From contig CABIZO010000003.1 of NCBI GenBank assembly GCA_902363255.1, forward strand, positions 248,001 through 312,000: a stretch of DNA of 64,000 bases. Reading direction: 5' to 3'. Below are positions 26,192 to 36,103 of this stretch, in pieces. The notes beneath the pieces were generated by a model that saw only the letters and a list, made by a program, of their open reading frames with translations, was not told the DNA's origin and made no database searches. Positions within the stretch are counted from its first letter, which is position 1. Every line of letters starts with the position of its first letter. Position numbers and translations under genes: made by a program. The stretch is from Peptostreptococcaceae bacterium. GTDB lineage: Bacteria > Bacillota > Clostridia > Peptostreptococcales > Peptostreptococcaceae.

Positions 26192-27110
26192 AAATAAATA
26201 GTAAATATACTAAAACAGGCACTGTCACTACACTACATAAAGTAGTAATAAAAATAGCTTTCGATGCCAACTTTATATTTCCTTCATACTCGTTACAAAA
26301 CATTATAGTTATAGTTCCCACAGGCATTCCAGAAATTATTATTATAATCCCAAGTATTAATTCATTTGTGACAAAATTCCTTAATACTAAGAAGAATATT
26401 ATAGGTATAATAATTTGTTTTATAAATGTATACGGATATAATCTTCTTTCTAAAAATACTTCTTTAATTGATATTTGAGCTAAAGAAGACCCTATTAGCA
26501 TCATTGCAAGCGGTGTTGTAATCCCTCCCACTAAAGATGTAGTTTCTTTTATGATACTAGATACTTCAATATTTGTAATATATATTACAATAGCTATTAT
26601 AGATACTATAATCCCCGGATTAATTAAAGTTTTAATATCAAAAGATAATTTATTATTTTCAGATATTAAGAAAACACCATAACTATAACAAAAAATATTA
26701 AATATTAAATTTGTAATTGCAGCAAAAAATACTGCTTCACTACCAAATATCGATTCAATAACTGGAAATCCCATAAATCCAATATTAGCAAATATAGTCA
26801 TAAATTGATATAAACTTTTATCTTCTTTAGGTACTTTTAAAATTTTTGCTAAAAATATTCCTATAAAAGGTAAGATAGCATATAAAATTATAGAAAGTCC
26901 AACTACACTTACAACTAAATTGGGATCCCCCTTCTCACTTTGATTCACTACAGATGATAAAATCAATGCTGGAGATGTAATGTTTAAAAGTAAGGAAGAT
27001 ATCTTTTTATTCGTATATTCATCTAAAATATTTTTCTTATTTGCAATATAACCTATTATCATTATTACAAATAATACTAGCATTTGGTTTATAATTCCCC
27101 CTATTTCCAT
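26190..27110 (-). CDS. Auxin-efflux-carrier (AEC) family permease
   Basis: This is a 306-residue permease with about ten membrane segments in two inverted halves. The family cues are PALILSSVV near residue 50, and the GFPVIES and PLAMMLIG segments. Bacterial AEC members carry malate, malonate or other small acids; the substrate cannot be inferred here. The ATG at 27110 has AGGGGGAATT 4-5 bases upstream, which is better than one at 27173 that lacks a site. The neighbours do not suggest a pathway. Confidence 0.85.
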   Translation of the reverse strand: MEIGGIINQMLVLFVIMIIGYIANKKNILDEYTNKKISSLLLNITSPALILSSVVNQSEKGDPNLVVSVVGLSIILYAILPFIGIFLAKILKVPKEDKSLYQFMTIFANIGFMGFPVIESIFGSEAVFFAAITNLIFNIFCYSYGVFLISENNKLSFDIKTLINPGIIVSIIAIVIYITNIEVSSIIKETTSLVGGITTPLAMMLIGSSLAQISIKEVFLERRLYPYTFIKQIIIPIIFFLVLRNFVTNELILGIIIIISGMPVGTITIMFCNEYEGNIKLASKAIFITTLCSVVTVPVLVYLLFI

Positions 27111-27311
27111 ATAATTCCCCCTTGTTGTAAAATTATCTTCTATAATAATACCTAAAATTTTTAAGATACTCAATGCTCTCCTTTTAAAATTGTATTATTT
27201 TGTATTTTTTTAATTTTTATAAGACTTCTATTTGATATTTGTATATTGTTCAAAGTATATTTTTTCTAGTAATAATAGATAATATTTGTATAAAAAATTA
27301 GGAGATATAAA

Positions 27312-28001
27312 ATGAAAATAAAATTTATGATTATACTTTTATTGTTTAATATATTTCTATATTGTGGTTGTGAAATGAATAATTTAAATAATACTAAAAA
27401 GCCAACAACATTAACAATCTCTGATATAAAACAACTTGTAGGAGTAACTTATGGTGATGTAGAAAAAATTTATGGTTCACCAGAAAAATCAACTTATTAT
27501 ATAAAATTAAATGATTTATCTAATATTAACAAAAATTATATAAGTCTTAGAGATTTTAATCATAATTCCATAATAGAAGCCTATTATAGCATTAATAATG
27601 AAGACACATATATTATACTCTGGTATAAAAATAATAAAGTTGTAAAATCATCTTTTAACGAAAGTGACATTATCAATAATAGTTACATCCATACAGATAA
27701 TAATCATTTTGATATTAAAATAAATTATTATAAAAATGCATCCCATTTCAAAAATGTAAATTTAAATAAATTTAAAAATTATATAGGTAGTAATATAAAA
27801 ATTTTAAATAATAAATATAATTTAATCTGTCCTAAAATAAGCGCTAATTTATTAAAGAAAAATGAAGTACTTTATTTTTACGATATTAAAGATGATAAAA
27901 ATAACTCTTTATTTATAACTTCTAATAATAATATAATATCTAAAATTAGCATTATTAAATCCTCTAAAGCCTGTGAAGCTATTATAGATTATATAAAATA
28001 A
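27312..28001 (+). CDS. Putative lipoprotein of unknown function
   Basis: This is a 229-residue protein with a hydrophobic signal (~1-17) ending in LYCGCEMN, so a Cys around residue 18-20 could be lipid-modified, although the lipobox is imperfect. The mature part has an SmpA/BLG-like look (IKQLVGVTYGDVEKIYGSPE) and is rich in Asn and Lys. Function is unknown. AGGAG lies 6 bases before ATG. It converges with the AbgT gene across a shared terminator. Confidence 0.65.
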   Translation: MKIKFMIILLLFNIFLYCGCEMNNLNNTKKPTTLTISDIKQLVGVTYGDVEKIYGSPEKSTYYIKLNDLSNINKNYISLRDFNHNSIIEAYYSINNEDTYIILWYKNNKVVKSSFNESDIINNSYIHTDNNHFDIKINYYKNASHFKNVNLNKFKNYIGSNIKILNNKYNLICPKISANLLKKNEVLYFYDIKDDKNNSLFITSNNNIISKISIIKSSKACEAIIDYIK

Positions 28002-28031
28002 AAAGTACATGAATTAATCATGTACTTTTTA
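28001..28031 (+). terminator. Bidirectional terminator between lipoprotein and abgT
   Basis: AAAAAGTACATGA pairs with TCATGTACTTTTT; T-runs occur on both strands. Confidence 0.85.
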
Positions 28032-28038
28032 CTAACTC

Positions 28039-29571
28039 TTATATTGTAAGCGGTGCTCCTGGTCCTAATGGAAGTCCTGTAATCATCCATATAGCTAGTA
28101 ATATTATCCATCCTATTAAGAATATTACTGAATAAGGAACCATAGTAGATATAATTGTTCCTATTCCTGCTTTTTTATCATATTTTTGAGCGAATACAAC
28201 TATCATAGCAAAATAACTCATAAGTGGAGATATAATGTTTGTAGTTGAATCTCCTATTCTATATGCAACTTGAGTAAGCTCTGGTGATATACCAACTTTC
28301 ATAAACATTGGTAAGAACACTGGTGCAAGTATTGCCCATTTTGCTGAAGCCGATCCCATAAATAAGTTTATAAACCCAGTAAATATAACAAATATTATCA
28401 TTAATATTGTAGGGCTAACATTTAAAGTTTCTAAAAGAGCGGCTCCTTTTAACGCTAATATAGTACCTAAATTTGTATATGAGAAGTAGTTAACAAATTG
28501 TGCTGCTACAAATGATAGTGCTATATATCCACCCATAGATTTCATAGCATTTTCTAACTCACGGCAAACATCTTTCTCATTTTTAAATACTCCAGCTATT
28601 TTACCAAATATTATTGATGGTACTAAGAATATAATTGTTAAGATTGGAACAAATCCATTCATTAGTGGTGAATGATCTATTATCGAAGCTACAAATCCAT
28701 CAGTTGCTTCTACATCTAAGTTTCTTAATATTGAATTTGGCATTAAAACTATTGCTACTAAAGCTACTAATATAGCTATCATTACAAAGTTAGTTATTTT
28801 TAATGCTTTCTTTTCTTGATCACTTAATTCACCTAAAGAATCGTCTTTATTAACATCTTTTTCTAATGTATTCTTCGATAATCTTGGCTCAACTATTTTA
28901 TCAGTAATAAACCATCCAAGTCCTGTTATTAATACTGTAGACACCATCATAAAGAACATATTTGCGGTTGGTGCTACTACATAATTGGGATCTATCATTT
29001 TTGCTGCTTCTGTTGAAAGACCAGCTAGCATTGGATCTATTGTTCCAACTATTAAGTTTGCTGAAAATCCTCCAGATACTCCTGCAAACCCTGCTGCAAG
29101 TCCAGCTAGTGGATGTCTACCAAATGACATAAATATAAGCGCTCCCAGTGGAACTAAAACAACATAACCTGCATCTGAAGCTATATTTGACATAACCCCA
29201 AGGAAAACAACCATTGGTGTAACAAGCATTGCTGGTGTTATTTGAACTGTTCTTTTAAGTAATGCTGAAATGTACCCACTTCCCTCAGCTACTCCTATAC
29301 CAAACATTGCCACAAGAACCATTCCTAGTGGTGCAAAAGTTACAAAGTTATTAACTGCATTTTCTAGCATATAAACTATACCTTCTCTTGAAAGTAAGCT
29401 TAAAGCCGTAATTGTTTGTTGTGAAACTGTGTTCGTAGTTCGGTCAATTAATTCCCCAGTTGCTGAAACTCCCATAACAGAACATAATGCCGATATAATC
29501 ATTATTGCTACACAGAAAAGTCCGAATAATGTTATTGGATGTGGTAACTTATTTCCAACTCTTTCAATCAT
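28039..29571 (-). CDS. abgT: AbgT-family transporter, main ORF downstream of a repeat frameshift
   Basis: This frame encodes 510 residues of an AbgT-type permease: about 12 spans, with hallmark GVSGGFSANLIVG and a SGFINLFMG-like segment (FTGFINLFMGSASAKWAI). AbgT proteins export folate-pathway drugs or import p-aminobenzoyl-glutamate. The frame opens at ATG 29571 without a ribosome site. The real start is ATG 29645 behind GAGGAGG, but that frame stops at 29568 because of (AAAAG)4. With three units the two parts join as ...FFQRNLDMIERVGNKLPHP, the normal family N-terminus. In the present state the ATGA overlap could allow reinitiation of a protein missing ~25 N-terminal residues. Confidence 0.9.
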   Translation of the reverse strand: MIERVGNKLPHPITLFGLFCVAIMIISALCSVMGVSATGELIDRTTNTVSQQTITALSLLSREGIVYMLENAVNNFVTFAPLGMVLVAMFGIGVAEGSGYISALLKRTVQITPAMLVTPMVVFLGVMSNIASDAGYVVLVPLGALIFMSFGRHPLAGLAAGFAGVSGGFSANLIVGTIDPMLAGLSTEAAKMIDPNYVVAPTANMFFMMVSTVLITGLGWFITDKIVEPRLSKNTLEKDVNKDDSLGELSDQEKKALKITNFVMIAILVALVAIVLMPNSILRNLDVEATDGFVASIIDHSPLMNGFVPILTIIFLVPSIIFGKIAGVFKNEKDVCRELENAMKSMGGYIALSFVAAQFVNYFSYTNLGTILALKGAALLETLNVSPTILMIIFVIFTGFINLFMGSASAKWAILAPVFLPMFMKVGISPELTQVAYRIGDSTTNIISPLMSYFAMIVVFAQKYDKKAGIGTIISTMVPYSVIFLIGWIILLAIWMITGLPLGPGAPLTI

Positions 29572-29645
29572 ATCAAGATTTCGTTGAAAAAAGCTTTTCT
29601 TTTCTTTTCTTTTCTTACTTGTGTATTACTTGTAATTGTACTCAT
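29568..29645 (-). other. abgT: Out-of-frame 5' end of abgT (25-codon leader ORF)
   Basis: ATG 29645 has GAGGAGGAATATATT before it and begins MSTITSNTQVRKEKK. It reaches TGA at 29570-29568, overlapping the ATG of the main permease ORF. It is the true start of abgT displaced by one base relative to the rest of the gene. Confidence 0.85.
29594..29613 (-). repeat. Pentanucleotide repeat (AAAAG)4 inside the abgT start region
   Basis: Four exact AAAAG units on the coding strand (CTTTT on the plus strand), preceded by a partial unit TAAG and followed by CTTTTTTC. Three units put the start codon in frame with the permease and four units do not. The six-T run next to it is a second possible slippage site. 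Confidence 0.9.
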
Positions 29646-29679
29646 AATATATTCCTCCTCTTTTATAAGTTGAATTTAT

Positions 29680-29707
29680 TCTATATTAATTTGTATTAAT
29701 GTGTCAA
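29680..29707 (-). promoter_or_regulatory. SigA promoter of abgT
   Basis: TTGACA (29707-29702) and TATAGA (29685-29680) are 16 bases apart and end 35 bases before the ATG at 29645. Confidence 0.65.
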
Positions 29708-29739
29708 ATTTTGTTGTTCAATTTTATTTTAATTTTTAA

Positions 29740-29754
29740 ACTTATTTGAAAATT
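29740..29754. promoter_or_regulatory. CodY-like box upstream of abgT
   Basis: ACTTATTTGAAAATT matches 12 of 15 positions of the CodY consensus AATTTTCWGAAAATT and lies about 33 bases upstream of the abgT -35 element. Confidence 0.35.
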
Positions 29755-29797
29755 CAGTAATTTGTTTTTTGCTAAGAAGATTTTTTTCATAAAATAA

Positions 29798-29838
29798 AAT
29801 AAACCTAAAGAAAATCTAGCATTTTCAATAGGTTTATT
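29798..29838 (-). terminator. Terminator after the DinG-type gene
   Basis: AATAAACCTA pairs with TAGGTTTATT around an inner GAAAAT/ATTTTC stem, with a T-rich tail on the minus strand. Confidence 0.75.
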
Positions 29839-29923
29839 TGTATTTTTTTATTAATATTTATAACATATCCAACTAAAAAGATATTCTTTTTTTTTAATCC
29901 TGCATTTTTCTTTAATCTATTTA

Positions 29924-32900
29924 CTATTTTTTTTCAATCATTTCTTTATTTATTAAATATTTTAAGTCGAAATACTTTAATAAATAATTATTTTCATCTT
30001 TTATTTTAATCTTAGCATTTATAGATCTATTATTTATTTCTTCATTAATATATTCTTCCTTATCTGTTTCACTCTTTATATTTTTAATTATTTCATTATC
30101 ACTAATATCATTTATTAAATCTCTTATTACTTCTTTTCTGCAAGAAATTAAATGGTTATTTACAATATGAGGAAGATTAAAGTAAGTGGTATTTATTATA
30201 TCACAGTAATGTAAATCCTTTTTTAACCTATATAAATTTTCTTTTCTTCCCATATCAAATATTAGAAAACATCCGTAGTCATATTTACTTCTAAGAATTC
30301 TTCCCATAGCTTGTTTTAGTTTAATTATCATTTGAGGTTGATTAACATAATAATATGTTTTATTAAATTTTTTCATTATAGTTGAATAAAGAGGGTCTTT
30401 AGGATTTAAGTTAGGGATTTTATCCAAAGTTACACAAACCAATCCATCTCCTGGAACATCAACTCCTTCAAAACATCCTTTAGAACCTAAAACAACACAT
30501 TTTTTATTAAAATCTTTTAATAGTCTTATATATTTTTTATTCATATAAATTTCTATATTCTTCTCATGAAGGAATTCTTTTAAAATATCATATGTTTTTT
30601 CTTGTCTATCTTTTGAATTAAATAAGGATAACATATGTCCTTTTGTATAAGGTGATAAATTACCTATTACTCTACTCATATCCTCTATAAATTCTTTATT
30701 TTTATAAGATGACATATCATCTAAAGTAATAATTTTTATTCTTTTTTTATAATTAAATAGTGGTTCAATTACTTTTTCTTTGTGAATGAATCTATCAATT
30801 CCTAAAGTATTAGTAAAATATCTCATATTATTATTCACTGTCAAAGTAGCTGATAAAAATATACCTGAATTTAGCGAAGATAGTATTTTTTCTTCAAATA
30901 AATCTGCTATATTTAAAGGAACAACTTGAAATAAAAAGTTTTCAAAATTCTTATGCAAAGTTACAATCCTAGCATACATATCCGATTCATTGTATTCTAA
31001 GAATATTTCTATTGTATTTTTTAAAGCCTTTAAATCTTTTACCTTACTTTCACCTTGTTTATAAGTATCATTTTCTTTATCTAAATTGTCATCATCCATT
31101 TGTCTATCTAAAATATATAATATAGATTTTAAGTTAGAAAGAATCTTATCTAAAGAAGTTTTTATACAATCACCATATTTTTTGTAAGTTACATTAATCA
31201 TTCTTTTATCTTTATATAAAGAACCTGCTTTTTCATCACTTTGTAAGTTAATCTCCCAACTTAAGTTATAATTAGAAAAATTAGAATAATTATTCATTTT
31301 TCCATATTCTAAAATGTACTCGCATTCTTCAATTAAAAGATTAATCTCTCTACTTATTCTAGACTTATTATTTGCTTCTAGCTTTATATAATTATAGAAT
31401 CTATCAAATGGTTTAACTGACTTTTTCTTTCTTGAAGTATAAGCAAAAGGGCTACTGTGTATTAATTCAAAAGGATAAATCTCTTGTAAAAAATATTTTA
31501 AACTTCTGTATTCTACTTCAGATGCAAAAAAATCATATCCCTTTTCCACCAAGTTATGTGCTTCATCTACCACTAAATTTTCTATTGGCTTTTCATCTTT
31601 ATAAGGCCATCTTGCAAGAAGGGAATGATTTACTACTGTTATGTCTTCTTCTTTCAATTCCTCTACTCTTTTTTTATATAGACATTCTTTGTAACATTTC
31701 TTCGGTTTGCAAAGATTAGGATCACAAGAAATATGTCTTAAATGAGTTATAATTTCAGGAAAAATGTTAAAAATACAGTAATTAATCTCCTCTATATCTC
31801 CGTATACTCCTTCTTGAACAAGTCTCTCTAGTATAATTAAAGCTAATATTTCACTAGAAGTACATTTATCGTTATCATATTCACTAATATATTTTTCTAA
31901 CTTTTCCACACAAATATAATTACTTTTCCCTTTTATATATCCAAATGATACTTTCCCCTCTAAACCTAAAGATTGTAATACATTTGGAATATCTTTTTTT
32001 ATAAGTTGTGTTTGTAATTCTTTTGTATCTGTAGAAATAATTATTCTTTTATGATTTAAATAGCTTTCCATTATGCTTGGAAGAAGATAACCTACACTTT
32101 TACCTATTCCTGTAGGTGCTTCAATACAAGCTATGTTTTCGCCTCTAGTATTCATTGCTTCTCTTATAGTCTTACTTAAATCAAACTGACCTGGTCTAAA
32201 TTCATAATTAAAACCTTTCTTACTTTGCCAAATCTCACTCTTCTTTAATAAATATTCATAAGAAAATCTATTGTCTATAAGAGTGTTTTTAAGATTTTTT
32301 TTATTTGTTATAAGACTTTCATCACCGTCATATACTACATCTACATTTTCTAAGTTGTAATTTCCACTATCAATAATTTCACTCCAAGCCCATTTTTCAA
32401 TTCCAAATCTCTTTAAAATTGAATTTATCTTAAATGTTAAATTTTCCAATGTCATAGCTTTGCTCTCTTCATCTTTTAATCTTAAAAGCAGAGCATTTAC
32501 AACTTTTATAGTATCTATTACATCATCCAATGCCCTATGTTTTTCACTAGATAAATCCTTTGTTAAAATATTTTTTAAATACTCTAAATTGTATTCTTTA
32601 TGATAAGGCTCTAATATTACAGCTAGTTCCATAGAGTCTAAAATTTCATTTTTAATTTCAGGTATATAATGAGATAAAAATTTCTTTTCAAATTCACCGT
32701 TATGGCAAATTATTTTTTTATCTCCTAAAAATTCCTTTAGTTTTAATTTTATCTCTCCTAAATTTGGAGCATTATTTAAATCATCTTTGCTTAAATCAGT
32801 GCAAAGAGAAAAAATCTCAAGAGGTACTTCTTTTTTATTTTTAACAAAAGTATGAAAAGAAGTTATTTTATCATTTTCTATTTTAATAGCACCTAGTTCT

Positions 32901-32992
32901 AGTATTTCAGCTGTAAAAGGATTTAGCCCACTAGTTTCTAAATCAAGAAAAACCACATTTTGTACTATACTTTTAATTTCATTTATTTTCAT
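29924..32992 (-). CDS. DinG-type helicase with N-terminal DnaQ exonuclease
   Basis: This is a 1022-residue two-domain protein. Residues ~8-175 form a DEDDh 3'-5' exonuclease (FLDLETSGLNP, CHNGEFEKKFL, HRALDDVIDT). The rest is an XPD/DinG superfamily 2 helicase: Walker A APTGIGKSVGYLLPS, DEAH box VVDEAHNL, and a C-terminal QAMGRILRS motif VI. Four Cys between the motor motifs (CDPNLCKPKKCYKECLYK) could hold an Fe-S cluster. It probably acts in DNA repair or R-loop removal. The ATG at 32992 has AAGGATGG 6 bases upstream, preferred over one at 33007. It is a single-gene unit. Confidence 0.93.
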   Translation of the reverse strand: MKINEIKSIVQNVVFLDLETSGLNPFTAEILELGAIKIENDKITSFHTFVKNKKEVPLEIFSLCTDLSKDDLNNAPNLGEIKLKLKEFLGDKKIICHNGEFEKKFLSHYIPEIKNEILDSMELAVILEPYHKEYNLEYLKNILTKDLSSEKHRALDDVIDTIKVVNALLLRLKDEESKAMTLENLTFKINSILKRFGIEKWAWSEIIDSGNYNLENVDVVYDGDESLITNKKNLKNTLIDNRFSYEYLLKKSEIWQSKKGFNYEFRPGQFDLSKTIREAMNTRGENIACIEAPTGIGKSVGYLLPSIMESYLNHKRIIISTDTKELQTQLIKKDIPNVLQSLGLEGKVSFGYIKGKSNYICVEKLEKYISEYDNDKCTSSEILALIILERLVQEGVYGDIEEINYCIFNIFPEIITHLRHISCDPNLCKPKKCYKECLYKKRVEELKEEDITVVNHSLLARWPYKDEKPIENLVVDEAHNLVEKGYDFFASEVEYRSLKYFLQEIYPFELIHSSPFAYTSRKKKSVKPFDRFYNYIKLEANNKSRISREINLLIEECEYILEYGKMNNYSNFSNYNLSWEINLQSDEKAGSLYKDKRMINVTYKKYGDCIKTSLDKILSNLKSILYILDRQMDDDNLDKENDTYKQGESKVKDLKALKNTIEIFLEYNESDMYARIVTLHKNFENFLFQVVPLNIADLFEEKILSSLNSGIFLSATLTVNNNMRYFTNTLGIDRFIHKEKVIEPLFNYKKRIKIITLDDMSSYKNKEFIEDMSRVIGNLSPYTKGHMLSLFNSKDRQEKTYDILKEFLHEKNIEIYMNKKYIRLLKDFNKKCVVLGSKGCFEGVDVPGDGLVCVTLDKIPNLNPKDPLYSTIMKKFNKTYYYVNQPQMIIKLKQAMGRILRSKYDYGCFLIFDMGRKENLYRLKKDLHYCDIINTTYFNLPHIVNNHLISCRKEVIRDLINDISDNEIIKNIKSETDKEEYINEEINNRSINAKIKIKDENNYLLKYFDLKYLINKEMIEKK

Positions 32993-33145
32993 GACCCATC
33001 CTTTCATAGTGCATTAAAGAATTTTTTTACTTAACCTTATTATATTACCACGAAAGTAATTTATTTTAATGATAAATTTATTATATTCCTTTTGGCAATA
33101 ATATGTATAGCTGAATTTCAATCAGACAGAAATGGAGGTTTAGAT

Positions 33146-33970
33146 TTGAAAAAAAATAACCTAAATAAATTAATAATTATAAGTGCATTTTTATTAGTTT
33201 TTGCATTTGTTTTTATTAATGATAATTCATTATTCTCTAAAATAAAAACTCAAATTTATTCCAAAGATCTAAGCACCGTGGAATATAACTGGTATTTCAA
33301 TCCTCGTGAGGATGGTAAGCAACCTTTGCCTATAAAAGAAGCTGATTTTTTTAAAAACTATAACACTTATTATGTTGGAGATCCTAATGAAAAGGTAATC
33401 TACTTAACTTTTGACTCAGGATACGAAAATGGATTTACCACTCATATGCTAGATGTATTAAAAAAACACAATGCACCAGGCAATTTCTTCGTAGTCGAAA
33501 GTTATATCAAAAATAATCCTGATATAATAAAGAGAATGGAAAAAGAAGGTCACTTAGTATGTAATCACTCTGTAAGTCATCTTTCTATGGCATCAATTCA
33601 TGACGAAGAGAAGTTTAAAAAAGAAATTTTAGATGTGGCTAAAACTTATAAAGATATAACAGGAAATGAAATGCCTAAATATTTTAGACCACCAATGGGA
33701 AAATTTAGCGAAAAATCATTAAAAATGACCAGTGACTTAGGTTATTCTTCAATTTTTTGGAGTTTTGCTTATGTTGATTGGTATAACAACCAACAGCCTA
33801 CTCATGAATTTGCTAAAAATAAAATATATTCAAGAACTCACCCAGGTGCCATAGTTTTACTTCATTCAAATTCAAAAACTAATAGCGAAATATTAGATGA
33901 AGTTATAACTCACTGGGAAGAAGAAGGATATACTTTAAAATCTTTAGACTACTTAACTCATAAAAAATAA
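33146..33970 (+). CDS. PdaA-like peptidoglycan deacetylase
   Basis: After a membrane anchor (~9-27) comes a NodB domain of the PdaA (delta-lactam de-N-acetylase) type. The signature is TFDSGYENG instead of TFDDGPH, with NHSVSH as metal ligands, RPPMGKFSEKSL, and a C-terminal LLHSNS. PdaA enzymes make muramic delta-lactam in the spore cortex, which is needed for germination. The start is TTG 33146, 6 bases after a perfect GGAGGT; an upstream ATG at 33092 lacks a site. It is separate from the other NodB gene at 13069 and has a different motif 1. Confidence 0.88.
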   Translation: MKKNNLNKLIIISAFLLVFAFVFINDNSLFSKIKTQIYSKDLSTVEYNWYFNPREDGKQPLPIKEADFFKNYNTYYVGDPNEKVIYLTFDSGYENGFTTHMLDVLKKHNAPGNFFVVESYIKNNPDIIKRMEKEGHLVCNHSVSHLSMASIHDEEKFKKEILDVAKTYKDITGNEMPKYFRPPMGKFSEKSLKMTSDLGYSSIFWSFAYVDWYNNQQPTHEFAKNKIYSRTHPGAIVLLHSNSKTNSEILDEVITHWEEEGYTLKSLDYLTHKK

Positions 33971-33989
33971 TACTTTTTCTTACTCAAAT

Positions 33990-34024
33990 AAAAAAGCTGT
34001 AAGTTTTTTACTTACAGCTTTTTT
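33990..34024 (+). terminator. Bidirectional terminator after the PdaA-like gene
   Basis: AAAAAAGCTGTAAG pairs with CTTACAGCTTTTTT; T-runs on both strands. It overlaps the end of the convergent gene at 34023. Confidence 0.85.
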
Positions 34025-34526
34025 ATGCATCCACAAAAACTTCTTTACCATTATAATTTCCTATCCAATATGGTTTATAGATGCTATTAACTTCTAACAA
34101 ACTAATATTTTTTATAATATGCTTATCTATTGGATTATGTTTGATTTTAGTATCAAAGTGATTTAGAATTTCAGTTTTTACTTTTTCGATTATATAATTT
34201 TCATCAATGCTAGATTTTTTTATACACCCTCTAGCAATATATCTTTTTACAGTTTGTGGAATACAATCAATTGACTTAGAATGTCCATTATAAGTATTAA
34301 CCATCATAATTATAGTATGTTTAATATCATCATTTCTAAAATTATTCTTATTTTTTTTTCTACTAATAATTTCATATTTTAATATTTTATATTCTACATA
34401 CTCTAAATGGATACCTTCTACCTTTCTATTAAATTGGTCAATTTTACTTATTAGTGGAGTCTTTCTAAATATATATTTCATTGCATCTTCTTTTCTTACT
34501 CTTATCTCTATTGAATCTACTAACAT
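34023..34526 (-). CDS. Hypothetical soluble protein
   Basis: This 167-residue basic protein has no signal or membrane span. It begins with a beta-rich stretch (VDSIEIRVRKEDAMKYIF), followed by basic and helical regions, and ends with YKPYWIGNYNGKEVFVDA. I do not recognise a family. TAAGGAGG lies 6 bases before ATG. It is a single gene, convergent with the PdaA-like gene. Confidence 0.55.
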   Translation of the reverse strand: MLVDSIEIRVRKEDAMKYIFRKTPLISKIDQFNRKVEGIHLEYVEYKILKYEIISRKKNKNNFRNDDIKHTIIMMVNTYNGHSKSIDCIPQTVKRYIARGCIKKSSIDENYIIEKVKTEILNHFDTKIKHNPIDKHIIKNISLLEVNSIYKPYWIGNYNGKEVFVDA

Positions 34527-34717
34527 ATTTATCCTCCTTAATAAGAAGATGTTTAGTCAAAATTAAAAATCTTTCTATATTATATTAATAAGTCTTGTCC
34601 TCTTATGTTTGTACAATTTAATTTAGTTACCAAATATACTTAATTTTCCCTTATTGAATAAAAACTAATTCTTTGTTAAAACTAAATTAGTCATATAAAT
34701 GGATTTTGGAGGAAAAT

Positions 34718-36103
34718 ATGAAAAAAATAACTACTATTTTTCTAGCATTTTTTATTTTTTTTAATTTTTACATAGAAACAACTGGAAATAATTATACTGA
34801 TAATAATGTTAATGAAGAGAGTGACATAATAATTGAAGATTTAATTCCAAAAAGAGGAGAACAAAATATAATTTCTACACCAGAAATAAAAATAAATTAT
34901 AGCAGTAAGTTTACCTTAAAAAATCACAAACTATATCTCAATTACAAAGATGTAACGAATAAAACCATAGTCACCTCTGAATATATATATTATAAATGCG
35001 AAAAGAAATTAAAAAGAGGTGTGCAAGTTGTAAAATTACAGATTACAACAGAAAACAATAAAGTTGAAGAAATAGAATGGTATTTTACTGTAGGTACACC
35101 ATTTTATAATAATTATAGAGGAATTTTTTTTAATAATACTAAAGAGCTAAATATGCTAACATCTTACGAAGACATAAATAATATATGTAAAAATACAAAG
35201 CATTTAGACTTTGTTTTTATTACAGAAAAAATAAATAATAAAGAAAATAGTAAAGTAGATGCTCATATAAATAGTAAAAAATATAAAAAACTAATTGACT
35301 CATGTAATAAATATACAAATAATAATGATTTTATTTCCATACCAGGCTTTGAATTAAGTACTAAATTAAAAAATGAAAAAAATAATACTAAAATTAATAC
35401 TTTTAACTGCCAGAATCCTTTTCTATTTAAAGATAATATTACACTTGAACTATTATATAAGAAATTATTTTATTATGAAGAGGATCTAATTGGTCAGTTC
35501 AAAGCTGATAATAATCTAAACAGTTTAGATTTCTTTAAATATTCTCCATATGGAGATAGCATTATTAATTTACTTGAGCTAAAAAAAGAACGAAATACTA
35601 TAAAAAATAGAGATGAATTAAATCTAGACTCATACAAGGAAGCATTAAATAATGGTTGGCATATAAGTCCTATATCCTGCGTATACAATGAGTATCCTAA
35701 TACTAATATTGAAAAGAATATTAGAACAACTATACTTTGTGAAGATTTAAGTAGAAGTAAAATTATAGATGCCATAAAAAATAGAAGAATATATGTTAGT
35801 GAAGACAACAACCTTGATGTATATTACTCATTAAATAAAATGCCTATGGGAAGTATAATAAAATCACCTTCCTATGTTAGAATAATTGTAAGTGCAATTA
35901 ATAACGATGAATTAGATAAAATAAAAAAAATAGAAATTTTAAGTAATAATAATGAAATAATATATAAACAAGATTTTGATTCAAATTATGCTAAAGTTGA
36001 TTTCACTTTAAAACCCCCTATTAAAAATACCTATTATTTTGCAATAATAACTGAAGATAGCAATAAAAAATCTGTAACTTCCCCTATTTGGATTGAGCCT
36101 TAA
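34718..36103 (+). CDS. Exported CehA/McbA-like protein with degenerate PHP site
   Basis: A signal sequence (MKKITTIFLAFFIFFNF) is followed by a ~440-residue extracellular protein. Segments such as LDFVFITEKIN, ISIPGFELST and NGWHISPISC match the layout of CehA/McbA metallohydrolases (PHP-like: DFxxITDHN, IPGxE, LxxGxxV). The key ITDHN motif reads ITEKIN, so the metal-binding His/Asp are missing and activity is doubtful. A C-terminal beta-sandwich (~360-461) is probably a binding domain. The ATG at 34718 has GGAGG 6 bases upstream, better than the in-frame TTG at 34706. Confidence 0.6.
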   Translation: MKKITTIFLAFFIFFNFYIETTGNNYTDNNVNEESDIIIEDLIPKRGEQNIISTPEIKINYSSKFTLKNHKLYLNYKDVTNKTIVTSEYIYYKCEKKLKRGVQVVKLQITTENNKVEEIEWYFTVGTPFYNNYRGIFFNNTKELNMLTSYEDINNICKNTKHLDFVFITEKINNKENSKVDAHINSKKYKKLIDSCNKYTNNNDFISIPGFELSTKLKNEKNNTKINTFNCQNPFLFKDNITLELLYKKLFYYEEDLIGQFKADNNLNSLDFFKYSPYGDSIINLLELKKERNTIKNRDELNLDSYKEALNNGWHISPISCVYNEYPNTNIEKNIRTTILCEDLSRSKIIDAIKNRRIYVSEDNNLDVYYSLNKMPMGSIIKSPSYVRIIVSAINNDELDKIKKIEILSNNNEIIYKQDFDSNYAKVDFTLKPPIKNTYYFAIITEDSNKKSVTSPIWIEP

